7,719 nucleotides of DNA from a bacterium (GCA_027073795.1 JALTEW010000255.1:1-7719); one strand, 5' to 3'. Positions 1 through 7,055 are shown, counted from the first letter of the stretch. Notes: a model not told the origin generated them from the letters alone. Numbers and translations are program-made.

Positions 1-992
1 GGGCTATCGTGGTGGCTACGGGACACGACCTTTACCAGAAGTCTGCCTTGACAGAATACGCAACGGACCCTGATGTCCTGGATGCCCTCCAGTTCGAGAG
101 GCTGCTGTCAGAAAACGGGCCTACCGGTGGAAAGGTCCTGCGCCCCTCGGACGGGAAAGAGCCCAAAGAGGTTGTCTTTGTTCAGTGCGCCGGGTCCCGA
201 GACCCCGACAAACACTTCCCCTACTGTTCCAAGGTCTGCTGCATGTACACCTGCAAAGAGGCCCGGCGCTACAAGGAAAAGGTACCCGACGGGCAGGCCT
301 ACATATTCTTTATCGATGTGCGGGCTACGGGAAAGGGATACGAGGAATTTGTCAAGGAAAGTGTTCAAAAGGAACGCCTGCTTTACCTCAAGGGGAAGGT
401 CTCCAAAATTGCCCGTCAGGGGGATAAGCTCCTTGTTTTGGGTGGGGATACCATCACAGGGTATCAGGTAGAAATTGAGGCCGACCTGGTGGTTCTGGCT
501 ATGGCTACGGTCCCCAGCCCGGGGGCAAAAGACCTTGCAAGGCTGTTAAATGTCAATACCGATGCCTATGGATTTATCCAGGAGGCACACCCGAAATTGG
601 CGCCTGTCGAGACCCTGACAGCAGGGATCTATCTTGCTGGAACCTCGCAGGCCCCAAAAGATATCCCCCATGCCATCTATCAGGCAAGTGGGGCCGCCTC
701 GAAAATTCTGTCCCTGTTTTCCAGGAAAGAATTGATTCACGAGCCCCTTGTGGCCCATGTGGACACGGAAATCTGTGCCGGGTGCGGGTATTGTCACGAC
801 AATTGTGCCTATCAAGCCGTTGAGGTGAACCCCATTAAGAAAAAGGCGGTGGTAAACGAAGCCCTCTGCGAGGGATGCGGAGCCTGCGCTACAGCTTGCC
901 CTTCTGGGGCCATTCAGGTTAGGAATTTGGATTCCAAGCAGGTTTTTGATATGATTTCGGTTGTAACACAAGAATACTCATTACGGCCATGA
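1..992 (+). CDS. hdrA: HdrA-like FAD/iron-sulfur protein, C-terminal part (5' end outside window)
   Basis: Flavin and Fe-S subunit of an Hdr-type electron-transfer complex; HdrA carries the FAD that splits electron pairs. The reading frame is open from base 3 and begins mid-domain (AIVVATGHDLY, the strand before the flavin-domain hinge), so the GTG at base 9 is not the start and the N-terminal part is missing. Visible: the HdrA signature CAGSRD followed by YCSKVCCMYTCKEA (about bases 186-260), a second flavin-domain element GIYLAGTSQAPKDIP (about 628-669), then two C-terminal ferredoxin motifs. The first has Cys codons at 774, 783, 792 and 804, the second at 867, 876, 885 and 897. The fourth Cys of the first motif is followed by Ala instead of the usual Pro. 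The stop TGA (990-992) lies ten bases before the next start, so the two genes are surely co-transcribed. Family assignment is firm; the exact subclass is not, because the N-terminus is unseen. Confidence 0.9.
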   Translation, partial: AIVVATGHDLYQKSALTEYATDPDVLDALQFERLLSENGPTGGKVLRPSDGKEPKEVVFVQCAGSRDPDKHFPYCSKVCCMYTCKEARRYKEKVPDGQAYIFFIDVRATGKGYEEFVKESVQKERLLYLKGKVSKIARQGDKLLVLGGDTITGYQVEIEADLVVLAMATVPSPGAKDLARLLNVNTDAYGFIQEAHPKLAPVETLTAGIYLAGTSQAPKDIPHAIYQASGAASKILSLFSRKELIHEPLVAHVDTEICAGCGYCHDNCAYQAVEVNPIKKKAVVNEALCEGCGACATACPSGAIQVRNLDSKQVFDMISVVTQEYSLRP

Positions 993-996
993 GGAG
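991..996 (+). promoter_or_regulatory. Ribosome binding site deciding the start of the tandem HdrA gene
   Basis: GAGGAG overlaps the stop of the preceding gene. It touches the ATG at 997 with no spacer, but stands six bases before the ATG at 1003, a normal distance. No other purine-rich site precedes 997, so 1003 is the preferred start; the choice only adds or removes two residues (Met-Gly). Confidence 0.6.
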
Positions 997-1002
997 ATGG
1001 GA

Positions 1003-4000
1003 ATGACAAGCAATCGGGTGTTGGTAGTTGGAAGTGGCGTCAGTGGCTGGGCAGCAGCGTTGAACCTCGCCTCGTCCGGAGTTCAGGTTTCCCTGATTGA
1101 GCAGGCCCCTTTCCTGGGGGGGACCCTTTCGCAAATCGAGCGCCAGTTCCCCACAAATCGTTGCCTCATGTGCACCCTGCTCCCTGTCACGGAACGTGTT
1201 GAGGCAGGGGAATTCTGCCTGCGCAGGGATTTTTATCACCCTCTCATTGATGTGCATCTTCAGACGACCCTGAAAAAGGTGGAAGGCAAAGCAGGAGATT
1301 TTACCGTCTCTCTGGAAACGAAACCCAGGTATGTGATAGAGGAGGCCTGCACGGCCTGCGGGAAATGTGAAGAGGTCTGCCCCGTGGAAACGCCGGATCC
1401 CTTTAACGGAAACCTCTCCACACGCAAGGCCATTTATACCCGCACGCCTCAGGGAATTCCCAATGTATACTGCATTGACGAGGCCACCTGCACAAGGTGT
1501 GGAAAATGTGTGGAGGTCTGCCCAACGAACGCTGTCAATCTTGACCAGGTCCCCGAAACCTGGGAGTTGACCGTGGCCTCTCTCGTTATCGCCGCGGGGT
1601 TCGATCTCTTTGATCCGAACCGATTGATGCAATACGGTTGGGGACGGTACCCCGATGTCCTGACAAGCCTTCAACTGGAACGGCTCCTCAGCGAAACGGG
1701 ACCCACGCAGGGCCAATGGGTGCGTCAGGCCACTGGGGAAGCCGTCAAAAAGGTTGCTTTCATCCAGTGTGTGGGCTCACGGGACTTGGATCATCCCTAT
1801 TGTTCATCAGCCTGCTGCATGATTGCCCTGAAAGAGGCCATGTTTGTCAAGGAAAAAAATCCCGATATTGAGACGACCCTCTATTACATGGATCTCAGGG
1901 ACTTTGGGAAGGGTTACTACCGTTATCGGGAAAAGGCTGCCGAGTCCGGCGTCCAATTTGTGCCTTCAAGGGTCCCAGACGTAAAATACAACCCGAAAGA
2001 CAAACAGCTCGTGATTCACTATATCGGCGAAAACGGGACTGTGACCGAGGAGTCGGTGGATCAAGTTATCCTATCCATTGGTCAGTCTCCCTCTGATCGA
2101 AGCGGATCCCTGGCCGATCTCTTGGGACTGGAAAGAGACGAGGGTGGTTACCTCAAACCCACGGTTCTCAATACAACGGCAACACGTAAGGAAGGCATCT
2201 ACATTTGCGGGTCGGTTCGGGAGCCCAAGGATATCCCCGATGCCATCTGTGAAGGTGAGGCAGCGGCGGCTCAGGCGATTCGGTGGACGGAAGGACCGGT
2301 GGTCGAAAGCACCCAAGAGCCCTATCCAGAGATTGATCTGGAACCCCCCAAAATCGGCGTTTTCCTGTGCAGGTGCGGGGGTGAAATCAGTTCACGCCTC
2401 GATCTTCCTGCCATAGCAGGGGATATCCAGGGAAAGGATAGCGTTACCTTTGTGAACGAGGTAGATTATCTCTGCCTGAAGGATACCGCCCCCCAGCTCG
2501 TAAAACAAATCAGGGAGTCCAAGATTAATCGCGTGGTTTTTGCGGCGTGTGTTCCTTACCGCTTTGAGCGCCAATTTCGCGAAATCATAAAAGAAGCCGG
2601 CCTGCCCGAAAATTTCATGACCATCACAAGTATCCGTGAACAGGTTGCCTGGGTCCATGAGGCGGATGCAGACGCCGCGCGGCGCAAGGCGGCCGCTATG
2701 GTACATGCAGCGATTGATCGTGTTGCGGGGGAAACTCCGAAATCTCAGGTCAAACAACAGGTCACAGGCAAGGTCCTGGTGGTGGGAGGCGGTGTTGCAG
2801 GATTGACCGCCAGCCAGTCCCTCGCGAGCCAGGGAGTACCGGTAGACCTTGTTGAAATCGGGGAGGCCTTGGGAGGGAACTTCAGAACCACCCACTTTCT
2901 CCTGGGAGGAAGTGACCCCCAGGCATTTCTAAGTGACCTCATTGAAACTGTCCGCACAAATGAGAACATCCGGATCCTCACCAAAAGCCGGGTTCTTTCC
3001 AAAGAAGGAAGCTTAGGCAGATATGTGGTCAATATCGAAACCCCCGAAGAGACCCTCAAAGAAGTCTATGGAGGAATCATCATCGCCACAGGGGCAAAGG
3101 AACATGAGGTTTCCGAGTACGGTTATGGCCAGCATCCCTCTATCTTGACGATGCGGGAGTTCGGTGAAAAACTCTCCGATCCCTCCATGACTCCTCCGGA
3201 GGCCCTTGCCATGATTCAATGCGTTGGATCAAGAGAGGGGGACCATCCCTACTGCAGCCGATACTGCTGTTCCAAGGCGCTGGCTCATGCCATGGAAGTC
3301 AAACAACGATGGCCCGAGACCCAGGTCACGATTCTCTTCAGAGACATCATGACCTACGGAAACCGCGAGCGGGCTTACACAGAGGCACGTGAGATGGGGA
3401 TTCACTTCTTTCGGTATACGCTGGAGGCAAAACCTACCGTCGAGATAGAAGGCGACCGGTGTACCATTCAGTTCGTGGACCCCGTCCTTGGGGGAAAAGT
3501 CAATATAAGCCCTGATTACATCGTTCTCAGCAACGGGGCCGAGGCCGATGACATGGGAAATATCGGAGAAATCTTTTCCCTTGAAACCACGGAAGATGGT
3601 TTCTTCAAGGAGGCGGAGGTCAAGTTCCGCCCCGTTGATGCACCAGAAGCGGGTATTTGGATATGTGGTCTTGCCCTTGGGCCTAAGAATGTAAACGAGG
3701 TGATTGTTCAGGCCGAGGCGGCCGCTGCGCGGGCCTTGACGGTTTTGAGGAAACAGTCGTTTCAGCTTCCTCATGTCAAGGCGTGGGTCAGCCCCAGGCG
3801 GTGTTCGGCGTGTGAAATATGCGTGCCAGCCTGCCCTTACAACGCGCGCGTCAAGGATGAAGACCTTGGTTATGTGGTGGTTCGGGAGGCCCTGTGTCAG
3901 GGATGTGGGGTCTGCACGACGGTATGTCCCAACAACGCCGTGAAACTGATTTCGTATCAGGAAAACCAGATATTCTCGATGATTGACCGAATGGCAATAG

Positions 4001-4005
4001 GTTAA
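1003..4005 (+). CDS. hdrA: Tandem HdrA-like protein with two FAD modules and four ferredoxin motifs
   Basis: A 1000-residue fusion, longer than the usual single HdrA of roughly 650-800. Module 1 (about 1-430) starts directly with a dinucleotide fold (GSGVSG, 10-15), then the HdrA Cys pair CLMC (54, 57). It carries the inserted ferredoxin domain (Cys 116/119/122/126 and 163/166/169/173) and the CVGSRD...YCSSACC loop (Cys 256, 267, 271, 272). Module 2 begins with the HdrA N-terminal domain (GVFLCRCGG, Cys 456 and 458; further Cys in YLCLKD and FAACVPY). It has a second fold GGGVAG (595-600), a second CVGSRE...YCSRYCC loop (740, 751, 755, 756), and C-terminal ferredoxin motifs at 934-944 and 965-975. 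Module 2 lacks both the Cys pair and the inserted ferredoxin domain, and module 1 lacks the N-terminal domain, so the halves are complementary rather than simple copies. Likely the bifurcating or electron-distributing core, with MvhD encoded next. No frameshift is seen. Strong call for family; the role of each FAD is inferred. Confidence 0.93.
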   Translation: MTSNRVLVVGSGVSGWAAALNLASSGVQVSLIEQAPFLGGTLSQIERQFPTNRCLMCTLLPVTERVEAGEFCLRRDFYHPLIDVHLQTTLKKVEGKAGDFTVSLETKPRYVIEEACTACGKCEEVCPVETPDPFNGNLSTRKAIYTRTPQGIPNVYCIDEATCTRCGKCVEVCPTNAVNLDQVPETWELTVASLVIAAGFDLFDPNRLMQYGWGRYPDVLTSLQLERLLSETGPTQGQWVRQATGEAVKKVAFIQCVGSRDLDHPYCSSACCMIALKEAMFVKEKNPDIETTLYYMDLRDFGKGYYRYREKAAESGVQFVPSRVPDVKYNPKDKQLVIHYIGENGTVTEESVDQVILSIGQSPSDRSGSLADLLGLERDEGGYLKPTVLNTTATRKEGIYICGSVREPKDIPDAICEGEAAAAQAIRWTEGPVVESTQEPYPEIDLEPPKIGVFLCRCGGEISSRLDLPAIAGDIQGKDSVTFVNEVDYLCLKDTAPQLVKQIRESKINRVVFAACVPYRFERQFREIIKEAGLPENFMTITSIREQVAWVHEADADAARRKAAAMVHAAIDRVAGETPKSQVKQQVTGKVLVVGGGVAGLTASQSLASQGVPVDLVEIGEALGGNFRTTHFLLGGSDPQAFLSDLIETVRTNENIRILTKSRVLSKEGSLGRYVVNIETPEETLKEVYGGIIIATGAKEHEVSEYGYGQHPSILTMREFGEKLSDPSMTPPEALAMIQCVGSREGDHPYCSRYCCSKALAHAMEVKQRWPETQVTILFRDIMTYGNRERAYTEAREMGIHFFRYTLEAKPTVEIEGDRCTIQFVDPVLGGKVNISPDYIVLSNGAEADDMGNIGEIFSLETTEDGFFKEAEVKFRPVDAPEAGIWICGLALGPKNVNEVIVQAEAAAARALTVLRKQSFQLPHVKAWVSPRRCSACEICVPACPYNARVKDEDLGYVVVREALCQGCGVCTTVCPNNAVKLISYQENQIFSMIDRMAIG

Positions 4006-4016
4006 AGGAGTTTTCT

Positions 4017-4439
4017 ATGGAAGAATATGAACCTAAAATAATCGGCTTTTTCTGCAATTGGTGTACCGCGACGGCGGCAGACCTTGCCGGCACGACGCGT
4101 CTGCAGTACCCCCCCAACCTCCGGCCCATCCGTGTGATGTGTACCGGGACGGTGGATCCGGTCTATATCCTTCGAGCCATCCTTCTGGGAGCCGATGCCG
4201 TCTTCGTGGGTGGGTGACACCCGGGCGAATGCCACTATGTGAGTGGCAACCTGAAGGCCCGAAGACGTGTGGCTATCCTGAAAACAATCTTTGAAACCTT
4301 GGGACTGGACAGCGAGCGCGTCCACCTGGAGTGGATTAGTGCCAGTGAAGGCAAAAAGTTTGCGGATACTGCTAAGAAAATCACGGAGGAGACCAAACAA
4401 CTGGGTCCCAATCCGATATCCAAGCAATGGTCATTATAA
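4017..4439 (+). CDS. mvhD: MvhD-like [2Fe-2S] subunit, selenoprotein (UGA read as Sec at residue 67)
   Basis: Small electron-transfer subunit that links a hydrogenase, formate dehydrogenase or other donor to HdrA. Read through the TGA at 4215-4217 it is 140 residues, the normal MvhD length, and homology continues without a gap. CNWC (13-16), DLAGT and RLQYPP (22-33), MCTG (41-44), then GGU-HPGECHY (65-74) and the basic stretch NLKARRR (78-84). The family has Cys where the TGA falls (GCHPGDCHY), so this is a Cys-to-Sec replacement and not a nonsense mutation. VhuD of some methanogens and BamF of Geobacter-type benzoyl-CoA reductase complexes are known selenoprotein relatives. AAGGAG at 4005-4010 gives six-base spacing to the ATG. 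Oddity: Thr45 where relatives usually have Arg (CTGRVDP). Conventional gene calling would give a 66-residue stub and a second false 66-residue ORF starting at 4239. Confidence 0.93.
4215..4261 (+). promoter_or_regulatory. Sec UGA codon with probable bacterial SECIS hairpin
   Basis: Downstream of the UGA (4215-4217) an upper stem pairs 4230-4236 (TGCCACT) with 4242-4248 (AGTGGCA), seven perfect pairs. It closes a five-base loop ATGTG at 4237-4241. A lower stem pairs CGGGC (4222-4226) with GCCCG (4257-4261), separated by an asymmetric internal loop. The loop begins 19 bases after the UGA, within the spacing accepted for bacterial SECIS elements bound by SelB. The loop contains G and U, but its G residues are third and fifth rather than in the first two positions, a small departure from the usual bacterial pattern. 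The hairpin lies inside the codons for the conserved HPGECHYVSGN segment, so it is under both protein and RNA constraint. Folding was done by eye. Confidence 0.8.
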
Positions 4440-4451
4440 CGGGAGAGTTCA

Positions 4452-5579
4452 ATGGGTTCATACAAATGGATTAAGTTTCCCGCGGAGAACCGGGACACGC
4501 TTGTCAAGGAACTGCTGAAATCCCTTCTGGAAAAGGGTGTGATCAATGGGGCGGTGGTTCCCTCAACCTTACCCTCCGGGGCCAATGTCGCTCAAAGCCT
4601 CATCACCAACCCAGCCATGCTGGAAAACACGGATCCCTTCGCCCCTGTCATGGCTGTCAGCACAGCAAAAATTCTTTCTCAGATGACACGCCTCAAACCC
4701 ATGGGGAAACCGGTTGCCGTTCTGCTGCGCCCCTGTGAGCTTCGGGCTACCGTTGAACTGACAAAGCTGAAACAGGTAAATCTGGAAAACCTGCTTCTCA
4801 TTTCCATGGACTGTGCCGGGACCTTCAGCGTCAAGACCTATGCCTCTCTTGTCCAGAAAGGTGAAGACATTAAGGGCCTTGAACAAAAACTCTTCGGGGG
4901 TGAAGACGATCCCCTGCTGCGGCCTGTATGTCAGGGATGCGAGTGGTCGGTTCCTGCCAACTGTGACATCACCGTTGCAAAACACGGCCTTGGTCCGGAT
5001 CAATACGGCCTCATTGCCCTGACCGAAAAGGGCAACGAAGCCTTGGAGCTTGCCACCGGGGGAGAGCCGTGGGAAGATGGGGAAGACGCGAGAAATGAGG
5101 CCGTTAAGAAATGGAACGAAGTGAGGATTGCCAAGCGGGATGCACAGTTTTCCGATTTGAAGGAAAAAATATCCGGCATTGACAACCTGCTGAAAACCTA
5201 TGCCATGTGCATCAATTGCCACAACTGCATGACGGTATGCCCCATCTGTTTCTGCAAGGAGTGTTTCTTTAACTCCGCTGTCTTTGAATTTGAGTCAGAC
5301 CGTTTCATGGATTGGTCCAGCGCAAAGGGAGGGTTGCGGCTGCCCACTGACACACTCCTGTTTCACATCGGGCGAATGAACCATATGTCCACCTCATGCG
5401 TGGCATGTGGAATGTGTCAAGACGCCTGCCCTAATGATGTTCCGGTGGCCCAGATATTCAAGATGGTGGGTTACAACACACAGAAACGCTTCGACTATGT
5501 GGCAGGTCGCAGCTTAGATGAACCCGTCCCCCTGACCCAGTTCAGAGAGGACGAACTCCATGAGGTGGGAGGCGAATAA
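4452..5579 (+). CDS. FrhB/FdhB-like flavin and iron-sulfur electron-entry subunit
   Basis: A 375-residue protein of the coenzyme F420 hydrogenase/dehydrogenase beta-subunit family (FrhB, FdhB). In archaea these bind FAD and exchange hydride with F420; bacterial relatives near Hdr genes probably use another soluble carrier. The N-terminal half has the family signature LLRPCELRATVEL (91-103) and an SMDCAGTF segment (118-125), then RPVCQGCEW (157-165). The C-terminal half has a ferredoxin motif with Cys 253/256/259/263, followed at once by three more Cys in PICFCKECF (266, 268, 271). A second motif has Cys 316/319/322/326. About 23 residues at the end have no recognisable motif. ATG 4452 is preceded by GGGAGAG at 4441-4447, and the gene starts 12 bases after mvhD. 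Its place between mvhD and hdrC suggests it delivers electrons into the Hdr complex. Substrate is unknown; it could instead be a docking subunit for formate dehydrogenase or an NAD(P)H-linked enzyme. Confidence 0.85.
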   Translation: MGSYKWIKFPAENRDTLVKELLKSLLEKGVINGAVVPSTLPSGANVAQSLITNPAMLENTDPFAPVMAVSTAKILSQMTRLKPMGKPVAVLLRPCELRATVELTKLKQVNLENLLLISMDCAGTFSVKTYASLVQKGEDIKGLEQKLFGGEDDPLLRPVCQGCEWSVPANCDITVAKHGLGPDQYGLIALTEKGNEALELATGGEPWEDGEDARNEAVKKWNEVRIAKRDAQFSDLKEKISGIDNLLKTYAMCINCHNCMTVCPICFCKECFFNSAVFEFESDRFMDWSSAKGGLRLPTDTLLFHIGRMNHMSTSCVACGMCQDACPNDVPVAQIFKMVGYNTQKRFDYVAGRSLDEPVPLTQFREDELHEVGGE

Positions 5580-5582
5580 ACC

Positions 5583-6161
5583 GTGAATTACGAACTGTCC
5601 GGAAAGGCGATTAAGCAGGACACCTCCTTTACCAACGAGGTTATCGAGGCAACGGGGGTGCGTGTGGACCGTTGTTATCAGTGTATGACCTGCACCTTGG
5701 GATGCCCGGTGGCGGATGCCATGGACTTTCCCCCAAATCAAGTCATGCGGTTAATCGAGCTGGGCGCAAAAGATGCCCTGCTCCGCTCCAGAACCATCTG
5801 GATGTGTGTCACATGTGAAGCCTGTTTCGCCCGTTGTCCCAACCAGATCGACACCGCTGCCGTTATGGACTATCTGCGGGAAGAGGCCACAGCCCAAGGG
5901 GTTGAGGTTCCTGAAGAGCGTATTCAACTCCTGCACCGTATCTTCGCGGAAAACATCAAGTCCTTTGGAAAGGTCCATGAAGCCACGATGCTCATGACCT
6001 ACAAATTGAAAAGCAAAGACTTCTTTTCAGACATGGGCATTGGCCTGAAGCTATTCCTCAAGGGGAAGATTCCTCTCTTCCCGGTTAAGGTCAAGGGCCT
6101 GGATCAGGTCAAAAAAATCTTTGAGAAAACCTATGATAAAACGTTCGGAGGCAGGTCGTGA
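5583..6161 (+). CDS. hdrC: HdrC-like iron-sulfur subunit
   Basis: Electron-relay subunit that carries electrons from HdrA to HdrB through two [4Fe-4S] clusters. The 192 residues match the usual HdrC size. Motif 1 is CYQCMTCTLGCP (Cys 31/34/37/41), motif 2 is CVTCEACFARCP (Cys 75/78/81/85), joined by a helix-rich linker containing NQVMRLIELG typical of HdrC. The C-terminal third is basic and has no Cys. There are no membrane segments, so it belongs to the soluble HdrABC type and not the membrane HdrDE type. The start is GTG at 5583 with GGGAGG at 5567-5572 inside the end of the upstream gene. Its last bases overlap the GTG of hdrB (GTGA), which suggests translational coupling and fixed stoichiometry. 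Confidence 0.93.
   Translation: MNYELSGKAIKQDTSFTNEVIEATGVRVDRCYQCMTCTLGCPVADAMDFPPNQVMRLIELGAKDALLRSRTIWMCVTCEACFARCPNQIDTAAVMDYLREEATAQGVEVPEERIQLLHRIFAENIKSFGKVHEATMLMTYKLKSKDFFSDMGIGLKLFLKGKIPLFPVKVKGLDQVKKIFEKTYDKTFGGRS
6147..6151 (+). promoter_or_regulatory. Ribosome binding site supporting the GTG start of hdrB
   Basis: GGAGG lies within the last codons of hdrC, six bases before GTG 6158. The GTGA overlap (6158-6161) combines the hdrB start with the hdrC stop. The following residues KFSYYPGC are the conserved N-terminus of HdrB, which confirms the start. Confidence 0.75.
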
Positions 6162-7015
6162 AATTCTCCTACTACCCTGGATGCACTGTCCATTCCACCG
6201 CCATCGAATACGGAAAATCAATCGACGCTGTGCTTTCCGTTCTGGGAGTTGAACTCGCAGAGATAGAGGACTGGAACTGCTGCGGCGCCGCCGCTGCCCA
6301 CAGTATTCACCGAAAACTGGGGCTTTCCCTGCCCGCCCGAAATATCTCACAAGCGCAAAAGCAGGTAGATCTCTCACCCCAGTTGATTACCTCTTGTCCT
6401 GGTTGCTTTAATGCCTTGAAACGCGCGGATTACGCCCTCCGAAACGACGAGGAGGCCCGAAAAGAGATTGAGGAGGTGGTGGGATTCTCTTACAGTGGGG
6501 AGGTTCAAATCCGGTCACTTCTGGAGATTCTCAACCACGAGATGGATGAGAAGGACTTGAAATCCAAGGTTAAAAAACCCCTGAACAAACTAAAACTTGT
6601 TTGCTATTATGGATGTGCCCTCGTCCGTCCTCATGCCATCACGGGGCTTGAAAACCCGGAGAACCCCATGATGATGGACAACATCATGAAACTCATGGGG
6701 GCAGACGTCCGTGACTGGTCTTATAAAACGGAGTGCTGCGGGGCCGACCTCGCCCTGACCCATGGGGAGCTTGTCCAAAAGATCGTGGGCCGATTGATTA
6801 ACCACGCCAAAGACGCCGGAGCAGACGCTGTGGTAACATCCTGCGGGCTGTGCCAGGCAAATCTCGATATGCGCCAAACAGGGCCTGATCCTTTGCCCAT
6901 CTTCTACTTTACCGAGTTGATGGGGGTTGCCATGGATGTCCCCAATCGAAAGGGGTGGTGGGGTAAACACATCGTAAATCCAGGCCCTCTTCTTGGCCGG
7001 CTTGGATATGAATAA
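6158..7015 (+). CDS. hdrB: HdrB-like subunit with two CCG domains
   Basis: Catalytic-type Hdr subunit. In methanogens the two CCG motifs hold a pair of non-cubane [4Fe-4S] clusters that reduce the CoM-S-S-CoB disulfide; in bacteria without these thiols the acceptor is unknown. The 285 residues match the family. Motif 1: Cys9 (YYPGC), Cys41-Cys42 (NCCGA), Cys80/Cys83 (SCPGC). Motif 2: Cys153 (YYGC), Cys193-Cys194 (ECCGAD), Cys229/Cys232 (SCGLC). All ten expected Cys are present, so both cluster sites look intact. Spacings are 31 and 37, then 39 and 34 residues, close to the C-CC-CxxC pattern of methanogen HdrB. Being soluble and next to hdrC, it is expected at the end of the HdrA-HdrC-HdrB branch. 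A 40-base gap separates it from the next gene. Confidence 0.94.
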   Translation: MKFSYYPGCTVHSTAIEYGKSIDAVLSVLGVELAEIEDWNCCGAAAAHSIHRKLGLSLPARNISQAQKQVDLSPQLITSCPGCFNALKRADYALRNDEEARKEIEEVVGFSYSGEVQIRSLLEILNHEMDEKDLKSKVKKPLNKLKLVCYYGCALVRPHAITGLENPENPMMMDNIMKLMGADVRDWSYKTECCGADLALTHGELVQKIVGRLINHAKDAGADAVVTSCGLCQANLDMRQTGPDPLPIFYFTELMGVAMDVPNRKGWWGKHIVNPGPLLGRLGYE

Positions 7016-7055
7016 GATATGAGAAACCAAGGTTAACATTGGGAGGAAGAAGGTT

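Noticed and set aside
919..1716. Long antisense ORF (265 residues, - strand)
   Set aside because: It lies opposite well-supported HdrA coding sequence, has low-complexity character and no recognisable motif; such shadows are expected opposite this codon usage. The same applies to the - strand ORFs at 2392-2895, 3229-3774, 4569-5222 and 6590-7090.
4215..4217. TGA as a true stop making mvhD a pseudogene or two separate small genes
   Set aside because: The frame and family homology continue without gap across it, the codon replaces an invariant Cys, and a hairpin of SECIS type follows. Codons 3' of it are intact to a TAA with the next gene correctly spaced.
4239..4439. Independent 66-residue ORF starting with ATG 4239
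   Set aside because: It is the C-terminal half of MvhD. The ATG comes only from an alternative reading start at Val75-region bases (it lies in the hairpin loop and out of any ribosome-site context).
7027..7041. Short CCAA...TTGG inverted repeat around GTTAAC in the hdrB downstream gap, as operator or terminator
   Set aside because: Only four pairs, AT-rich loop and no T-run, with a ribosome binding site immediately after; a chance match is likely.
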